From Virgisporangium aurantiacum (GTDB taxonomy: Bacteria; Actinomycetota; Actinomycetes; Mycobacteriales; Micromonosporaceae), in contig NZ_BOPG01000089.1 of NCBI RefSeq assembly GCF_016863635.1, positions 31,159 through 95,158 on the forward strand: DNA of 64,000 bases. The letters run 5' to 3'. Position numbers and translations under genes: made by a program. This document shows positions 62,761 through 64,000 of this stretch, in pieces. Within the stretch, counting starts at the first letter, position 1; each line of letters starts with the position of its first letter. Below the pieces are notes generated by a model that worked only from the letters and a program-made list of their open reading frames with translations, did not search any database and was not told where the DNA came from.

Positions 62761-62978
62761 TCGGGCGTGGGGATGCCGATGCCCAGAACACCCAACGCCG
62801 GACGATCACAACGCCACCGTACCGACCACCACAACACCCAGGCTGCTGTTCACTGTCTGCCAGTGGGCTGGCCGAAGCCAGCGGCACGACGGCCGGTCCT
62901 ACTGCCTAGCCACGGTCGCGGGCCCGCACGCCCCAAGAGGGACGGCACGGGAGATGGACGACCCAGGATGATGGGCCG

Positions 62979-63659
62979 ATGATCCATTCGTTCCATCTCG
63001 CACTGCTTTCGCCGTCCTTGACGTTGCGTACACTGCGTCGCGGGCCGCGGGCGGGCGGGTTGCGGCACGCCGAATGTCTCGCGCTCATGCGGCTGGGCTC
63101 CCCGGCGGTGTCGCTGGAGCGGATGCAGCTGCGGCGGCTTGCCATGTTCGCCGAATGGGAGGACGAGTCAGCGCTGGAGCGATTCCTCGCCGACGACGGT
63201 CTGGGGCGGCGGCTCTCGGACGGCTGGCATGTGCGGTTGCAGTACCTGCGGCGCTACGGCGAGGTCGCCGCCCTCGCCGGCCTTCCGGTTCGTGCGGGCG
63301 GGTGGGACCCGGAGGAGCCGATCGTGGCCGTCACGCTCGCCCGGCTCAAGCTTCCTGAGCTTCCCCGGTTCCTGAAATGGGGGCGGCCGGTCGAACGTCT
63401 GGTCGCGAGCCACCCGGGCACCACATTCGCCACCGCCGCGATCCGCCCGCCCCGCACCTTCTCGACCTTCACGATCTGGCGCAGTGTTCGCGCGATGACC
63501 GACATGGTCCACGGCCGCAGCGCCGTCGCGCAGGCCCACACACACGCCGTTGCCATGGCTGAACAGCACCGCCGGGACTTTCACCACGAGTCCGCCTTCA
63601 TGCGGTTCCGCCCGTTGTCCGAACACGGAACCTGGGAGGGACGGCGTCTTCTTCCCTAA
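62979..63659 (+). CDS. CrtA (spheroidene monooxygenase)-like protein
   Basis: 226 residues. Pattern of the CrtA-like family: an N-terminal FHLALL strand, RLAMFAEWEDESALERFLAD, GWHVRLQYLRRYGEV and, toward the end, FSTFTIWRSVRAMTDMVHG with FMRFRPLSEHGTW. Such proteins have a ferredoxin-like (dimeric alpha-beta barrel) fold; only a few are real carotenoid oxygenases, so the reaction is open. It stands alone among scraps but looks intact. Confidence 0.6.
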   Translation: MIHSFHLALLSPSLTLRTLRRGPRAGGLRHAECLALMRLGSPAVSLERMQLRRLAMFAEWEDESALERFLADDGLGRRLSDGWHVRLQYLRRYGEVAALAGLPVRAGGWDPEEPIVAVTLARLKLPELPRFLKWGRPVERLVASHPGTTFATAAIRPPRTFSTFTIWRSVRAMTDMVHGRSAVAQAHTHAVAMAEQHRRDFHHESAFMRFRPLSEHGTWEGRRLLP

Positions 63660-63715
63660 TACGAGAACCACGACTGGCGAACCGCCGTGTTCCTGACAGT
63701 CCCCGGGTGCCGCCG

Positions 63716-63870
63716 TCAGGCCGCCAAGGACGCGCCGATCCCGCCGCCGATGACCGCGATGATGTAGCCGATGCCCAGCCATATCCCTGGTGCCGCCGGG
63801 GCCAGACCCAGCAACCCACCACGGCGAGGACCAGGCCGAGCAAGGCACCGTAGAACGGCGCCCACTCCAT
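63716..63870 (-). pseudogene. small membrane protein with frameshift
   Basis: From ATG 63870 the frame gives MEWAPFYGALLGLVLAVVG; then it must shift by one at GGTTGCTGGG (about 63810) to continue LGLAPAAPGIWLGIGYIIAV and IGGGIGASLAA followed by a stop at 63716. Read together it is a ~50-residue protein with two Gly-rich membrane helices. Either a 1-nt loss or a sequencing error. Convergent to the CrtA-like gene. Confidence 0.45.
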
Positions 63871-64000
63871 CAGTCGAAGGGCAGCCGGCTGACACGGTGA
63901 ACGGTCATCCTCCGGACAAGATCATCCTGGTATCAGGGCCTCCACTGCTCCCGGGGTGGCTCAGGGCGCCTCCTGTGGATGCCGGCCCGACCCCAGTCGG
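63871..64000. other. window end, nothing recognised
   Basis: 130 nt without a supported frame or motif. Confidence 0.3.

Overview
The window is high-GC DNA with GTG/TTG starts, Shine-Dalgarno-led and 4-nt-overlapping genes, an ECF42-type sigma factor, AfsR-like and LuxR-type regulators and many ABC transporters. This points to a filamentous actinomycete, perhaps Micromonosporaceae (inference). No tRNA, rRNA or CRISPR array was recognised.

Left part (1-17.8 kb): a VOC / DGPF (YciI) / ECF sigma / SRPBCC cassette is followed by small hypothetical genes. Next comes a possible conflict or signalling island: a pseudo-receiver LuxR-type regulator, a 1169-aa fusion of an APH-like kinase fold, a STAND-type NTPase and TPRs, and a divergent multi-pass membrane protein with an FGVPR motif. 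Beyond an IS-disrupted stretch (serine-recombinase remnant, complete DDE transposon, IS21 end fragment) lie a membrane GAF-like protein, a small membrane protein and a convergent 1284-aa WD40-KAP NTPase.

Mobile and scarred part (17.8-26.7 kb): a frameshifted AbrB-like gene and an integrase start are cut by a second copy of the same IS. The IS abuts the 3' half of a sugar ABC ATPase gene, a ribose-type permease, an internally deleted Gfo/Idh gene and a gluconate-2-dehydrogenase-subunit-3/GMC oxidoreductase pair that resembles glucoside 3-dehydrogenase. An IS5-family element and other transposase scraps follow.

Core (26.8-52.1 kb): a large catabolic regulon in four transcription units. They are (i) CMD-family protein plus 2-hydroxyacid dehydrogenase; (ii) a nine-gene coupled operon on the minus strand: ALDH, SDR, MaoC hydratase, thiolase, acyl-CoA dehydrogenase, SDR, amidohydrolase, Gfo/Idh, VOC; (iii) a seven-gene minus-strand operon: Liv-type binding protein, LivH-LivM-LivG triple fusion, LivF, alpha-L-rhamnosidase, SDR with a VTGGA repeat, amine oxidase, acyl-CoA ligase; (iv) amidase plus SDR. 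The same GGTCA-based operator-like motif lies before each unit, and a TetR regulator sits in the middle. Together the genes suggest import of a rhamnosylated, amide- or amine-containing compound, trimming of sugar and nitrogen, aldehyde oxidation, CoA activation and beta-oxidation.

Right part (52-64 kb): a graveyard of truncated genes (cut membrane protein, MvdD-like ATP-grasp, AfsR-like TPR protein with a nonsense codon, ABC-2 permease, GH16 and histidine kinase fragments) around a third IS. Intact genes here are a LacI regulator, an exported erythromycin-esterase-family protein, an SDR / membrane protein / MarR group and a CrtA-like protein.
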